Assembly (NCBI GenBank): GCA_944548615.1 | Contig: OX155980.1 | Coordinates: forward strand, 56,237,690 to 56,301,689 | DNA: 64,000 bases | DNA from: Micropterix aruncella | Lineage: Eukaryota; Arthropoda; Insecta; Lepidoptera; Micropterigidae | Direction: 5' to 3' | Shown here: one piece after another, positions 1 to 10,714 of the stretch | Position numbering within the stretch: the stretch's first letter is position 1 | How the letters are laid out: the number at the start of each line of letters is the position of its first letter | Notes under the pieces: model-generated | What the model was told of the DNA's origin: nothing | The model's input: the letters and a program-made list of their open reading frames with translations, nothing else | The model's database searches: none | Program-made: the position numbers and the translations under genes

Positions 1-119
1 AATTATTCAATAAAAAAACATTGTACTCAAAATATATTTTATTTTTTTTATAATGTGCATATCTTGGAAGTCAAGTGACCGGGAGAAAAGTGGAGGAGAC
101 CAGGGACTGGGAGCACTGT

Positions 120-1125
120 GGTGCGAGTAGATTATTCTATTGATAGTCTTTTCACGGAGCTTCTCGCAGTGGAGCGGAGTGTACAAGGCTCTAGTCTTCC
201 GGCTTCCATGAACATCCCTAGCGGTACTCGAGTGTGTATGTGTACATTAGAGCGTTGGCATGGTATGCACATCTTTACGTTTGCTGCACTGTCTCTGTTT
301 ACGCCTGACCAAAAAAACTTTCTCCCACCATTCGCCTAGTTGTCCGTGTCCCTGGGTTGTGTTTTAATTGTATTGCTGCTTGGCGCAATGCTGATGTTAT
401 GATGGTCTCGCTCGTCGTGTAGCCGTTTCGTACCATACATCTATGTCTAGGTCGCCACTTCTAACTCTTCTAAACTCTAAGTTTTCACGTTGTTGTAGTT
501 CATCCACCTCGCGGTCAGTCGTCTGTTGTTTGGCCAGTTCTTGATAGCCTAAAGCTGTTGGACAGTTTATTTCCGTGATAATCGACAATGCGTCTGCGAC
601 TACGTTTGCATTTCCTGTTGGGTACTTGTATTGTTTTTGTGAAATGTGAGATATATGAGCGCTTCGATGAGTTGCTTTTGGTCTGTGAAGACTGTCAACT
701 CCCGTCCTTCCACCATTTTCCGGAAATATCTCACAGCTAAATATATCGCCTGTACTCCATATCGTACGCGGAGTAGTTCTGCTGTGCGTGTGACATGGCA
801 TTTGAATAAAAGCCTAGCGGAACCCATTTGTCCCTTTTCTTCTGGTGTAATGTCGATCCCACGCAGTTATTTAAAGGGTCCGTCATTAAAGCTAAACCTG
901 TGTGTGCCGATGGGTGCGCTAACACCTCTGCTTCATCTACGCTATCTCGACATTTTTAAAATACGTCTGTTGTTTCCGGTGTCCAGGCATTGGTGTGTGG
1001 TCGTTTTTCTTTGCCATTTGCAGGAGCGCGTTTAGTTTCGTTTGGTAGTATGCTGCTTTCGGAATGCTGTGACGGTAGAAGTTTATCATCCTAAAGAAGA
1101 CTTCCTGACTTTTTCCAATTATTCA
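120..1125 (-). pseudogene. Ty3/Gypsy pol fragment A (RT thumb, RNase H, integrase N-terminus)
   Basis: Read on the minus strand, this is a decayed stretch of retrotransposon polyprotein. It starts near 1120 with the reverse-transcriptase thumb (MINFYRHSIPKAA), passes through the RNase H connection (LAHPSAHTGLALMTD, 925-880) and RNase H (LTVFTDQKQLI near 690, then NVVADALS near 590), and reaches the integrase zinc-finger end (CIPCQRS near 265, then FMEAGRLE near 195). The frame changes several times and stops interrupt it, so it is not translatable. The tract after NVVADALS resembles CsRn1/Kabuki-like Ty3/Gypsy elements as I know them; that clade call is inference. The RT fingers and palm, gag and LTRs are missing. 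Confidence is high for a Ty3/Gypsy pol, lower for the clade. Confidence 0.8.
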
Positions 1126-1615
1126 TATTATAATTTATGGTAGATCCCTTTTTACCCGATGATATTGCAACTGTCATCGTTTCCTTCTCCTCGCATTGCC
1201 ATGGCACTTAGATGATACATCCGCTGCTGCCGTATTGGAACCTTTTCTCGCCCGGGTATTTTTAGATTCGTCTTCCTTGTTTCTTGGTCTAGTGTCCTGT
1301 AGTATCGGCGTTGCTCAAGATCATCCCTCGGGCGATTGACTGGGACACGCTAAAGTCGTGTTGTATTATAGCCGTGTACTTGTGAAGATGTTGCTCGCTG
1401 TCAGCGGAGTGTTATACCGGTCCGTTCCTGGTTAGGTTTGTTCCTTTCGATCAGGTTAATTTACTGCGTATTGTGGTCTGCCACATGACTTCCTCCCTTT
1501 TTGAGACGACACGTCGCAGCTACAGGAAACATTTTCCGGCGGTCGACTTACTCTTCTGTATCGCGTCGTAACCGGAAGTGGGGTTTGTGTACCTATTGTT
1601 ATTCTGCCTTTTGTT
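1126..1615. other. Non-coding interval between the two Ty3/Gypsy fragments
   Basis: I find no coding motif here on either strand. From its position it could hold the 3' end or LTR of the element that supplied fragment B, but I cannot identify LTR boundaries or a polypurine tract. It may equally be unrelated filler at the junction. Confidence 0.3.
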
Positions 1616-2600
1616 TTAGTTTGCTCGATGAGCCTCGTATTGATATCGATATTGGTTTTTTCGTACCTCGTTGCCCCAATTCTTTGGATAGCCTATAGCA
1701 TGGCTATAATCTATCGATAGATGTATTAGCGATCGCTCCGCTTTGCTATATATGTTTTCTCGTTTCGCCTTATTACTATATATGGTATATTTGTGTGGTA
1801 GCTGCAGTGGTCTTTTTACCGTGTCGTCTTTTATGAAAATGAATGTCGCTTCCTTCACGTCCGGATGCATAGTTTGTGCGCTGTGGCTTTGTGCTTTCTG
1901 CGGATTCCACATTTCAATCGTTTCTCGAAGTTGTGCGAATTCCGGCGCTGTAGTTCGTTGACTTATTTCTTTGAACTTGCCTGCTATGTGGTTAGTTCCT
2001 TATAGCAATTCAGCTAGACTCTTTTTGAAGTCTTAGTTTAACGCCGACCGAGTCCCATCAACACCATTGGTAGTTCTCTCACCCAATGTAGCGTGTTCAA
2101 TCGAGCCATTAAAGCTGCTCTCAATGATCTGTGCCATGTCTCAATTTGGCCGTTTGCATGTGAATCATGCGGATTTTTTTAATGCTTCTAATAGTTGTGT
2201 GAGGGATGTGAAGAGTGCTGCCTCAATTGGTCTGTTGTGATCCTTGCTGGTGTACCAAACCTCACGATCCATCCACCATAGAAATTCTTAGCTATAGTTT
2301 CCGAGGTGATGTCTTGTAACGGAATGCATTCTGGCCATTGTGTAGTTCGGTCTATCATCTTTAGTAGATAATGATAGCCGTTTGACATTTATAGAGGTTC
2401 ATCAATGTCTAAAAATACGTGCCCTAGTCTTCCAGCTTCCTTGAACGTCCTCGTGGATGGTGCTCGTGGTATACACGTTGTCATGGTATCCACGTGTATA
2501 CCACCCCAACGTGTAGTCTGCCAGAGTCTATTCATACTTAGGGCAGTGTAGCAGTAGCTGTTTGTCATGGAGTTCATCCGGGCTATTATTGACATTGATG
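1616..2600 (-). pseudogene. Ty3/Gypsy pol fragment B (integrase)
   Basis: This is a minus-strand integrase of the same general family as the fragment at 120-1125. From high to low coordinates: the end of the zinc-finger region and linker (TFKEAGRLGHVFLDID, about 2450-2400), the catalytic core (HYLLKMIDRTTQWPE around 2370, then RFGTPARITTD around 2240 with the second catalytic Asp), and the C-terminal region (HPDVKEATFIFIKDD and KRPLQLPHKY, about 1870-1790). A stop separates DIDEPL from the core, and the glutamate region is eroded. Because transcription would run from high to low coordinates, this integrase lies upstream of the RNase H at 400-925, the reverse of normal pol order. Two element copies or a rearrangement are therefore required. 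Confidence 0.8.
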
Positions 2601-2646
2601 TTTTTTACAAGCTTTTATAGAACCACTTCCTCTTATCCTATAAAGT

Positions 2647-3290
2647 TTAAATTTTACGTGTAGGTTCAGTTTTGATGACAATGCATGTTATGGTATGCAT
2701 TACCTGATTCTGTTTCGGCTCCCAACGAAGATTCTCTTCCATGGTTAAGGTGACGCTATTGGCTAAAACAAATTCAACTTTCTCTTGAGACAGGCGAGGG
2801 GTGAGCCGAAGCGGGGTATGGTAGGGGTATTTTTTAGCGCCCTCTATGAGTACACGGCTAACTACTTTATTGCGCGCGACACCGCGTAAAATTGGCGCTG
2901 CCGTCGTATACGTCTCTATTGCGACATGTGACGTCGCCATCGCGACATGTGCTCGCCGCCGTGGAAGCAGTTTTAATATTAGAATATTTTCCTTCCAAAA
3001 ATTCTTGCAAATAATAATATTATGTAGAAACTTATGTAGATAACTTTTAGGTATTCGGTCCTCTCAGGAACGAATTATATAATAATAATATTGTATCTAT
3101 TTCTTCGAGATACCCCTTCAGAATAAGAATATTTAGGCAAGTTTTGTAATTTATTAACATATCGAAGGTTAAAAGGTAATAGGGTATAAGCGACATTAAC
3201 CAAATTGCCTAGGAGAGCAGTTTAAAGTTTGAAATTGCATAAAAAGAAAATCCTAAATCAAGTCTCGCGAGTCAAAAACCTGAAGATAAT
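2647..3290. other. No recognisable gene
   Basis: There is an open frame of 97 codons on the minus strand at 2647-2940, but I see no domain or motif in it and its composition is not distinctive. The rest is AT-rich sequence without recognisable signals. Confidence 0.3.
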
Positions 3291-3297
3291 GGGATCT

Positions 3298-3700
3298 GGT
3301 ATTATTTTAAACAATAAGTGTCCTATGATTGGTGGATCGCCTTATGGGCTTACCAATGACTGTTGTAGAAATAAAATATTCTTACAAGGACAACACTATT
3401 AGTAGGTATGTACTATACAATGGAAAATTAGGCAAGAAATATTATGCTCAGATACAAACAGAAATGCACATTTCCGGGAAAAGAAAGGGCCTATTTTGTA
3501 TTGCACACGTGGACTTTGAAACCTCGAAGAATGTAGACGTGCTTGAAGTACTATACGATAAAGAATTTTTATACGATATTACTATACGAAAAATAAAAAG
3601 ACTTTTTCGTGGTAGTCGGATTTGCAAAGTAAGTCGGAGAATAAGCGGTCGAACGAAAACGTTTCTAACTAACTCTGCCTTAACGATGAGAGATATATGA
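3298..3700 (+). pseudogene. YqaJ-type exonuclease domain, frameshifted
   Basis: The reading frame from 3298 gives GIILNNKCPMIGGSPYGLTND, and after a one-base frame change near 3355 continues as VVEIKYSYKDN, then YYAQIQTEMHISGKRKG and LEVLYDKEF. This is the arrangement of the YqaJ/lambda-exonuclease fold: a loop normally reading SPDGL, the E-x-K catalytic pair (here VEIK), and a Q-containing strand (YYAQIQ). In this copy the usual Asp of SPDGL is Tyr, so it would probably be inactive even without the frameshift. Active YqaJ nucleases digest one DNA strand from an end in recombination. Its neighbour at 4410-5104 is a different member of the family on the other strand. The N-terminus is absent. 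It may be debris of a mobile element or of a gene family expanded in insects. Confidence 0.65.
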
Positions 3701-3749
3701 TTGAGTTCTAGAGAAAAGTTGTACAGCCTAATAATGCCCACAAAAAAGT

Positions 3750-4070
3750 CAACGACAGCATATGTCTAACTTTTATATTTAGGTCACAAAAAGTAGTATT
3801 TTATATTAAAAAAATAATTTAAATCGTTACGTCATGTTGATTGGTCATATTATCAACAATTATGAATTCTTATCAAAATAGGGTAAATGTATATTATAAT
3901 TCTGGTAGAAAATTCGATAATCATACGCATATTAGTATAATTCTTACAGCAATGTGTTCCAATTTCAGATAAAAAGGCCGGTAAACGTTCACCTAATATT
4001 ATTTTTACAACAAGGAGTTACTTAGGACACTTACTATACCAATTACGCTTTTCCTACTAGTCTTTACTTA
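3750..4070. other. No recognisable gene
   Basis: AT-rich spacer between the two exonuclease remnants; I see no coding motif, terminal repeat or tandem structure. Confidence 0.3.
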
Positions 4071-4074
4071 CTTT

Positions 4075-4185
4075 CTTCTCTTACTACTACTACTAGTTTA
4101 TACTTACTACTACTACTACTACTTTCCTACTAATCTTTACCTTACCTTTCCCACTAGTCCTACTAGTCTTTTTCTTACTAGCCTT
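4075..4185 (+). repeat. TAC/CTA-rich microsatellite
   Basis: Imperfect tandem (TAC)n runs occur twice within about 60 bases (around 4084 and 4110), followed by degenerate CTACTAGTC-like units. This is simple-sequence DNA with no coding role visible. Confidence 0.75.
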
Positions 4186-4409
4186 TTCAAAATAGTATGA
4201 CCACATTTTGTCAATGAATAACAAGACCGTATCATCAGCGAAACATACCTCTTTTGTCACAATGTTCATTAATATAGATTACAAAAAGCGATGGGCCGAG
4301 GACACCTAAGATTTCGATAAAATTGAAAGTTAACTAGTAATGATCGAATGGAATTACTGTTGCTTTGTCCATTATGCCACTTTGTATATTGGTATTAATA
4401 TTTGTAGCG

Positions 4410-5104
4410 TCATTTTATTTCACCACTGTCTGGTTCAGGGGAAAATAATAGCCGTCTATCTTTTGTAGAAGTTATTGGAAAAGATTGCAGTGAACATTTC
4501 ATAGATTCCTTTAATTTGATAGCTTCTAAAATGTAAACGGGTTCCCTTATTTTTTCATTTTTTGGAATTCTCGGATCTACTAATGATGGTAATAAACATT
4601 CCACGTAGAATCTTTTAAGTTTTTCTTCCATAACGTCTTCCCAAAAAAAATTGTCTGTTTAAATATATTCCGTTTTCAGAGGTATATCTTTCCCAGACCA
4701 AACGGCGAAAAGACACATATATCTCATTGTAATATGTAACTGTCCCTGAACTTGTATATACCATGGGTGTTTTTTATTAACTTCTAATTTATTCTCTTTA
4801 TATTGCCAAAAGAACGCCTTTTTTGATGGAATTGATTCATCTATTCCCATTTAAAAATCAGCTATAAGACACTTTACCTCGACTATTAAATTATCCCCTG
4901 ATATTACATCCGGGTTGCTCTTAAGAAGGGTATGTTTGCATCGATAAATAACCCGCATGGTTGAATATCAATTCCCTCTTGAATACTCAATTTTGACAAT
5001 GCTATTTTTTCATGTTCTTTACCATGACATATCGATGGTACATAGGACAAGGTCTTGGGATATAGCATTGATTTTTCAAAGTTGCTACAACTTGTATGTT
5101 CCAA
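4410..5104 (-). pseudogene. YqaJ-type exonuclease, second divergent copy, frameshifted
   Basis: On the minus strand from 5104 the product begins with LSYVPSICHGKEHEKIALSK and CGLFIDANIPFLRAT, the N-terminal half of a YqaJ-type nuclease. A one-base loss near 4905 breaks the frame; in the next frame one reads PD, then IVEVKC, which supplies the Asp and the Glu-x-Lys of the active site. The third motif follows as NKKHPWYIQVQGQLHIT (about 4780-4725) with the conserved Gln, then CLFAVWSGKDIPLKTEYI, and after another break the C-terminal helix RFYVECLLPSLVDPRIP (about 4615-4560). All core motifs are thus present across three frames, so this is a full-length domain that has decayed. It differs clearly from the copy at 3298-3700 and points toward it. 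Function in the host is unknown. Confidence 0.75.
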
Positions 5105-5109
5105 TTTTT

Positions 5110-5700
5110 AACCACTTTGCTAAAGATAGAAGCTATTAATATACTTCTACGTAATTTTAACCATTCGCTACTATCGCCCTTTAAAATTTATTCCTAATAT
5201 ATATTATAGGGAAGTAGAGCACATCAAGACCTATTTTTTTGGCCATCAACATAATTTTTTTTGCAGTTACATGAATAACTGTGTAACTAATTAAAAAAAA
5301 CAATATCTGCTACAGTTAGTTACGTAACTGCAAAACAATATCGTCAGTTTGGGAAAAATCGTAGGGTTTAGGATCTTCAGGCTTTGCCCTTTTTCGCCAT
5401 ATGCATTGCGTGATATATGCATCGTATTGCGGCGCTAGGCAACGAAAAATAAAATAACTGCATCTACTACTAAAAGAAATGGGGACAGTGATTAGGGAAG
5501 AGGAAAAACAGAAGCTTTTGTCCAGGTACAAACATCTACTGCTAATTAACGGAGGTGCGTAAGTGATTGTTTACACGGCCAACCAATTAAGCGGTTTGTT
5601 GAGCGTTAATGATACCACAGTGACTCTTTGCGTTCTTGTAGGGTAAACCCTCATTTTGTTTACGACCTTTACAAAATTTATTTACTTTTCATAAGTTTGA
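5110..5700. other. No recognisable gene; small hairpin
   Basis: The only structure I see is a short inverted repeat, gcagttac at about 5263 and gtaactgc at about 5323. No coding motif is visible. Confidence 0.3.
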
Positions 5701-5711
5701 AGTGGTAAGTG

Positions 5712-5760
5712 TAGAATAGAATAGAATAGAATAGAATAACTTTATTGTGCTATAACAACA
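5712..5760 (-). repeat. (GAATA)n tail of a retroposon end
   Basis: Five GAATA units run directly into AACTTTATTGTGC. In insects this arrangement is typical of the 3' end of a non-LTR element or SINE read in the antisense direction. The body of the element is not recognisable, so this is probably a heavily truncated copy. Confidence 0.45.
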
Positions 5761-5764
5761 TATC

Positions 5765-6730
5765 TTAATGAAAATTACACTAGTTTTATAAAAAAGACAA
5801 TTTATGCTCAAATGGCGGACTTATCGCTATAGCGATATCTTAGTCAACCATTTGATAAAATAATTCCTAATTTTCACCGTACAATACACAAGGAAGTAGT
5901 ATAGTTAAATTTAAAATTGACTTATACAAATATATGTCAATAACTTATGCTAAGGTTGCCCAATGAAGGATAAAGGACCTCTCCTTTAACCTTGTCCTCA
6001 CAGGGTGAGGACAAGGTTAGTGGCTGTGTAAGTGGGCTGTGTAACTTTTTGAAAGTATGCAACGAAGGTGCATGCCTGATAGAGTGAGGGAGTTCCATAA
6101 ACAAGCAGAATGGACCGAAAAAAGTGTGTGTATACAGAAGAATGATGTATCAGAATGGCGATTGCGTTATCCCGGCTTGATCGAAGTGGAAGACCATGCC
6201 TCCCAAAGGGTGGAAATTCTCCTTGAAATAGGAGGGTGAAGTGGGGTTATTGAGTATAGGTAAGTGTTGAGATCATGCAGAATTGCGATGTTGCTTTCGT
6301 TGGTTTTGCATCCACGAAACTAAAATAGTGCTGTTTAGGGTACCGACCACAGCTTTTAAACAGAATCCTATTGGTAAGACTCCGTCGTCTATGTGTAGGT
6401 TATATTCTATTAATTCGGCCAGTTTCGAAATCTGGCATTGTTATAGATTTTCCCTGACCGCATCTAGCCCGTTGCCAAAAATTAAATTATTTTTATCTTA
6501 TTCTATCTATCTAGTAGTCATAAACAATAATAACAGTGAAATGTAAATAGCAAAAAAATACAACAATGAATTATAAAAGGTAAATCGCAAAACGGAAGTC
6601 ATGGTAATTGCAATATTAGTAAAGTACAATATTATTAGCCTACAAAGACGTGCAAGTTTTTTCATCAATAATTTTAAATCTACCAATTCAAGCCCTCTCG
6701 CGGATGCAGGCAATATATGACAAAAAAAAT
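5765..6730. other. No gene; fragment of a common lepidopteran repeat near 6335
   Basis: Around 6335-6390 the sequence (ttagggtaccg, then cctattggtaagactccg) resembles the GGGTTCCGTACC repeat end that is very frequent in Lepidoptera; a clearer copy lies at 30420. Short open frames elsewhere carry no motif. Confidence 0.4.
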
Positions 6731-7326
6731 ACGTGTGGCACTCGGGGACTGCCGCGGTAAAGCTATTGCATAGCATTTTTAACAACTTATGCACTTATAA
6801 TTATTTATTTATTGTATTTATTTTATTTTTTTCTGATCAGATAACTGCGCTCTATCGGAAAACGTTGAAATTATTCCGAATCATTTGCGGCTGCGGAAGC
6901 AAATGATTCGGAATAATTTAAACGTCTTCCGATAGAGCGCCGCCCACGATTTTTTTATTCGATAAAGCAAAAAAACCGTATTATTCGAAAAAAATCGTAG
7001 ATAAAAAGATAGATAATTAAATTATCTTTAAAATGGAGCAGGTTTCATAATAACACGCCAGATAGTATTTGCGTAGTAGTCGTTTTTGTGTTCGGTTAGA
7101 CCTAATTTCACAAATTAATTACACTATGTAATATAAACAAAATATAAAATATTCAAAGCTAAGAATATTAGGAAAATGTTCTTCTTTAACATATATTTTT
7201 TTCTAATCGTAAGCAGTACTCGTTTAGACGTAATTATCAGTTTAAAATCATTAATTTTCGTTAGGAAATTTTTTCATTCGGTCGCCGCGCTGGCCTAGGC
7301 CCGCGATAAAAGCTATGCAATAGCTT
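6731..7326 (+). repeat. Family 1 repeat, copy a (defines the unit)
   Basis: This ~600-bp non-coding unit starts with ACGTGTGGCACTCGGGGACT after an A-rich stretch and ends in GCTATGCAATAGCTTAA. Near both ends lies the motif AAGCTATTGCATAGC or its inverse, a 7-bp-stem mini-hairpin. The centre (about 6845-6941) is a long hairpin: one arm runs GCGCTCTATCGGAAAACG to CATTTGC, the other from GCAAATGATTCGG back to CGATAGAGCGC, giving arms of roughly 45 bases around a short GC loop. The right part ends with a GC-rich block, GGTCGCCGCGCTGGCCTAGG. No coding capacity. The next copy starts 14 bases later in the same direction, so the two form a short tandem array. Confidence 0.85.
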
Positions 7327-7339
7327 AAAAATAAAAAAT

Positions 7340-7935
7340 ACGTGTGGCACTCGGGGACTGCCACGGTAAAGCTATTGCATAGCATTTTTTTAACAACTTA
7401 TGCAATTATAATTATTTTTTTATTTTATTTTTTCTGATATCAGATAACTGCGCTCTATCGGAAAACGTTGAAATTATTCCGAATCATTTGCGGCTGCGGA
7501 AGCAAATGATTCGGAATAATTTAAACGTCTTTCGATAGAGCGCCGCGCACGAATTTTTTATTCAATAAAGCAAAAAAACCGAATTATTCGAAAAAAATCG
7601 TAGATAAAAAGATAGATAATTAAATTATCTTTAAAATGGTGCAGGTTTCATAATAATACGCCAGATAGTATTTAAATTTGCGTAGTAGTCGTTTTTGTGT
7701 TCGGTTAGACCTAATTTCTCAAAAATCATTAAACTATGTATTATAAACAAAATCTAAAATTTTCAAAGCTAAGAATATTAGGAAAATGTTCTTGTTTAAC
7801 ATATATTTTTTTCGAATCGTAAGCAGTACTCGTTTAGAAGTAATTATTAGTTTAAAATCATTAATTTTCGTTAAAAATTTCTTCATTCGGTCGCCGCGCT
7901 GGCCTAGGCCCGCGATAAAAGCTATGCAATAGCTT
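7340..7935 (+). repeat. Family 1 repeat, copy b
   Basis: Direct tandem neighbour of copy a, separated by an A/T spacer. It keeps the whole unit: ACGTGTGGCACTCGG end, central hairpin (about 7450-7545), GC-rich block and terminal GCAATAGCTTAA. It has a few substitutions and a small insertion (gtatttaaatttgcg near 7670) relative to copy a. Confidence 0.85.
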
Positions 7936-8198
7936 AAAAATACATATAGTTTTACTTTTTAATTTAAATTTTATTTGTAATTCACAATAATCTACAGAAA
8001 ATAGAAATCATGTACAATTAAAATGTCATAGACAAAAATCCAGTAGCAAGAAACTGATAACATGATATACCCAAAAACTGTTGCTAGTGATCCTATGTTA
8101 ATGTCTCCTAACTAGGCTAACCACCTCCCTATTGTAAGGCATATATTTTTTTTTGTAAATATTTGTATAACCTTTAGAAGAACTAAGAAAATAAAAAA

Positions 8199-8766
8199 AC
8201 GTGTGGCACTCGGTGACTGCCGCGGTAAAGCTATTGCATAGCATTTTTAACAACTTATGCAATTATAATTATTTATTTATTTTATTTTTTCTGATATCAG
8301 ATAACTGCGCTCTATCGGAAAACGTTTGCGGCTGAGGTAGCAAATGATGCGGTAGCAATGAGTCTTCCGATAGAGCGCCGCGCACGAATTTTTTATTCGA
8401 TAAAGCAAAAAAAACGGATTATTCGAAAAAAATCGTAGATAAAAAGATAGATAATTAAATTATTTTTAAAATGGTGCAGGTTTCATAATAATACGCCAGA
8501 TAGTATTTGCGTAGTAGTTGTTTTTGTGTTCGGTTAGACCTAATTTCACAAATTAATTACACTATGTAATATAAACAAAATCTAAAATATTCAAATCTAA
8601 GAATATTATTAAAATGTTCTTTTTTAACATATATTTTTTTCGAATCGTAAGCAGTACTGGTTTAGACGTAATTATCAGTTTAAAATCATTAATTTTCGTT
8701 AAGAAATTTCTTCATTCGGTCGCCGCGCTGGCCCTAGGCCCGCGATAAAAGCTATGCAATAGCTTA
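8199..8766 (+). repeat. Family 1 repeat, copy c with damaged hairpin
   Basis: Same ends and orientation as copies a and b, but the central hairpin is shortened and mismatched: after GGAAAACG it reads TTTGCGGCTGAGGTAGC and then returns through GTCTTCCGATAGAGCGC. The outer parts of the stem are conserved while the inner arms are lost. About 260 bp of unrelated AT-rich DNA separates it from copy b. Confidence 0.8.
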
Positions 8767-8885
8767 AAAGAAAGTAATGAAATTGAAATAATGTATGTAG
8801 TAATACTTATTATTAATCCTTATTAGCAGGCAACAAAAGTAAAACTAACGATAACGATAAAATTTGTAACGATCATCCTTGAATG

Positions 8886-9465
8886 CTAAGAGTGAACCTG
8901 CCCACACAGAAAGTTATAACAACCAGTGTCTTTCTTTCTTCCACGGAATGTACACAATGACTTTGGTAGACAAGGCCATCAATGAAGCTCCGCCACATGA
9001 CCGTCAGAGGCCAAATCCAAACCGCTGAGTTCTTGCGCCCTGTCTACCAGATTTGGGTGAATTTCTCCATTCTCCGTTATGGTTACGGATTCAAAATCGC
9101 TTGCGCAGCCTCTTACTACACTGGCGGCAATTCGAATTCGAATTTATCACGTACCCGCGGCGCCCTTTACCCTTATGTCTCACTCGAAATCGGGTGGCCA
9201 ACAAGTTGTTTCTAAGGATAGGTGAAAAGAAGCCTGTCCCGCTTCTTAACAAACGTACGTTTCTAGGTTCCCCGGTTATTCCACGGTTAAGCCCGAGCTA
9301 GCAAACCGAACATCGCTCAACCGATCCAGACTACCAAATCTAAACTATCTACAACTGCATGATACAACCGCAGGCAGAGTTCTCTGTGACCCTTTTAGGA
9401 TAAGTTCCTCTTCAAATAGGTTACCGGATGAGAGCTGAACCATTAGTTTAGCCGACCAAAGAAAC
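8886..9465 (+). repeat. Family 2 GC-rich repeat, copy a
   Basis: This is a divergent copy of a GC-rich dispersed unit that recurs across the window. Shared landmarks are an opening near (G)GCGAACCCGTCACC...GAAGTTATAAC, a middle part with CTACCAGATTTGG and GGTTACGGATTC, and the block TTCCCCGGTTATTCC/CGGTT. No reading frame is conserved between copies, so it looks non-coding. A second unit follows at 9535. Confidence 0.6.
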
Positions 9466-9534
9466 ACAAGCTTGTCATCAGGCCGGGCTGCATGTGACTA
9501 TTTAGCCCACCATATTCCCCATGGTCCTTACATT

Positions 9535-10105
9535 GCGGGTTGTCAACTACATATTACGGGCGAACCGGCCCCTCCCCCAGGAAGTTATAACGATATCTTG
9601 TCGTTCTGTCTCCCATGGAGTGAAAGCAGAGACTTAGGGACTAACACAGTCAACAGTCTAACTAAGCCACAAGCCCGGTAGAGTCCAATGCCTTACCGCG
9701 AAGCACCGGGAAATGACCCAGCGGGGTGACCTTACGCCCTCACTACCAGATTTAGACAAATTTCGATTAGACTCACGGATTCGAGGTTGCTTGCGCAGCC
9801 TCTATCTGAATTTAGCGGTAATTCATATTGACTTTGTTCGACCAGGTCACTAGGGATCTGGTGGGCATCAGATCTCCCTCTGTTATTCACTGGATTGCGT
9901 AAGTGTGGGTGACACAGCCTGGTACGCAAACCGCCCAGTTTTGCCCGATGTGTTGTCCCGGATCCGCACGTCTGATCTTAAACGCCTGCCAGGTTACAAC
10001 CGCAGGCAGTGTTCATAGCGGGTCTTCCATGTTAAATCCCTCTTCGAGGAGGCTACCGGATGGGAGCTGAAACGTAAGTTAGGCAGACCAAGGTAACACA
10101 GAAAA
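9535..10105 (+). repeat. Family 2 GC-rich repeat, copy b
   Basis: The head is clear: GGGTTGTCAACTAC, then GGGCGAACCGGCCCC, GGAAGTTATAACG and TCTCCCATGGAGTGAAAGCAG. It continues through CCGCGAAGCACCGGG, GACCCAGCGGG and CCCTCACTACCAGATTTAG, as in other copies. The tail (CAACCGCAGGCAGTG, GGGAGCTGAAAC) matches the tail of the preceding copy, so the two are tandem. Confidence 0.7.
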
Positions 10106-10189
10106 TGCTATCACTACCTAAGCAACACGAAGCCATTAGGAACCCGAGCGTTACAGTAATTGAGGCTATTATATGTATAAATATTATCT

Positions 10190-10695
10190 ATATAGAACAG
10201 TTTTGGGTCAATCGACTAATCAATCATGATTGATTTAGTCATGACTAATTTAGTCGTTACGTAATAGCGTTTGAATTAATCATGACTAAATCAATTTGTC
10301 GTTAATCATAACTACTTGCTCTAGATGCCACCCGACAATACTTTGTACTATATCTATTGGCTGACTGTATTTAGATTCTCGGTCGGTCGGCCGGTTGGCC
10401 CACGCACCGACCGGCCGACCAGCCGACCGACCGACCGGACGTCCGACCGCCGATCGAGCGAGCGAGTGACCGACCGAGCGACCGAGCGACCGACCTACCG
10501 ACCGTCTGACGGACAGAACGTCCGAACGACTGTCGAAAACTTGCCAAACTTGAAGTAGACCGCTGTAGAGAATTTTAATCGCATTTTTTTAGTCATAATT
10601 ACGATTGAAACTAATAAATCGTTAGTCACGATTGGCGATTAAAGTCGTCAATCGTTAGTCGACTAAATTTAGCCCAACTTTGATCTAGAATAATA
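10190..10695. repeat. Foldback element with GTCGACTAA-type inverted ends
   Basis: The left end (GTTTTGGGTCAATCGACTAA, then repeated GATTTAGTCATGACTAA) and the right end read in reverse (GTTGGGCTAAATTTAGTCGAC) are inverted relatives, flanking about 500 bp. The arms are rich in short self-complementary ATGACTAAT/ATTAGTCAT segments. The interior holds an ACCG-rich simple repeat. This fits a non-autonomous MITE-like element; its superfamily is unknown and I cannot fix a target duplication. Confidence 0.45.
10381..10525 (+). repeat. ACCG/GGTC-rich simple repeat
   Basis: Imperfect tandem GACC/ACCG tetranucleotides, with the strand bias flipping near 10400 (GGTCGGTCGG to CCGACCGGCC). It lies inside the foldback element at 10190-10695. 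Confidence 0.75.
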
Positions 10696-10714
10696 ATATT
10701 ATTAATTAAAATTC

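Noticed and set aside
3448..3741. 97-codon minus-strand frame opposite the first YqaJ remnant
   Set aside because: It is the shadow of the plus-strand exonuclease frame and has no motif.
6731..7326. Helitron assignment for family 1
   Set aside because: A terminal mini-hairpin is present, but a CTRR 3' end, a TC 5' end and A/T-site insertion without duplication cannot be shown; I left the class open.
6731..8766. CRISPR-like or direct-repeat array
   Set aside because: The repeats are ~600 bp with no short regular spacers, and the setting is a eukaryotic genome.
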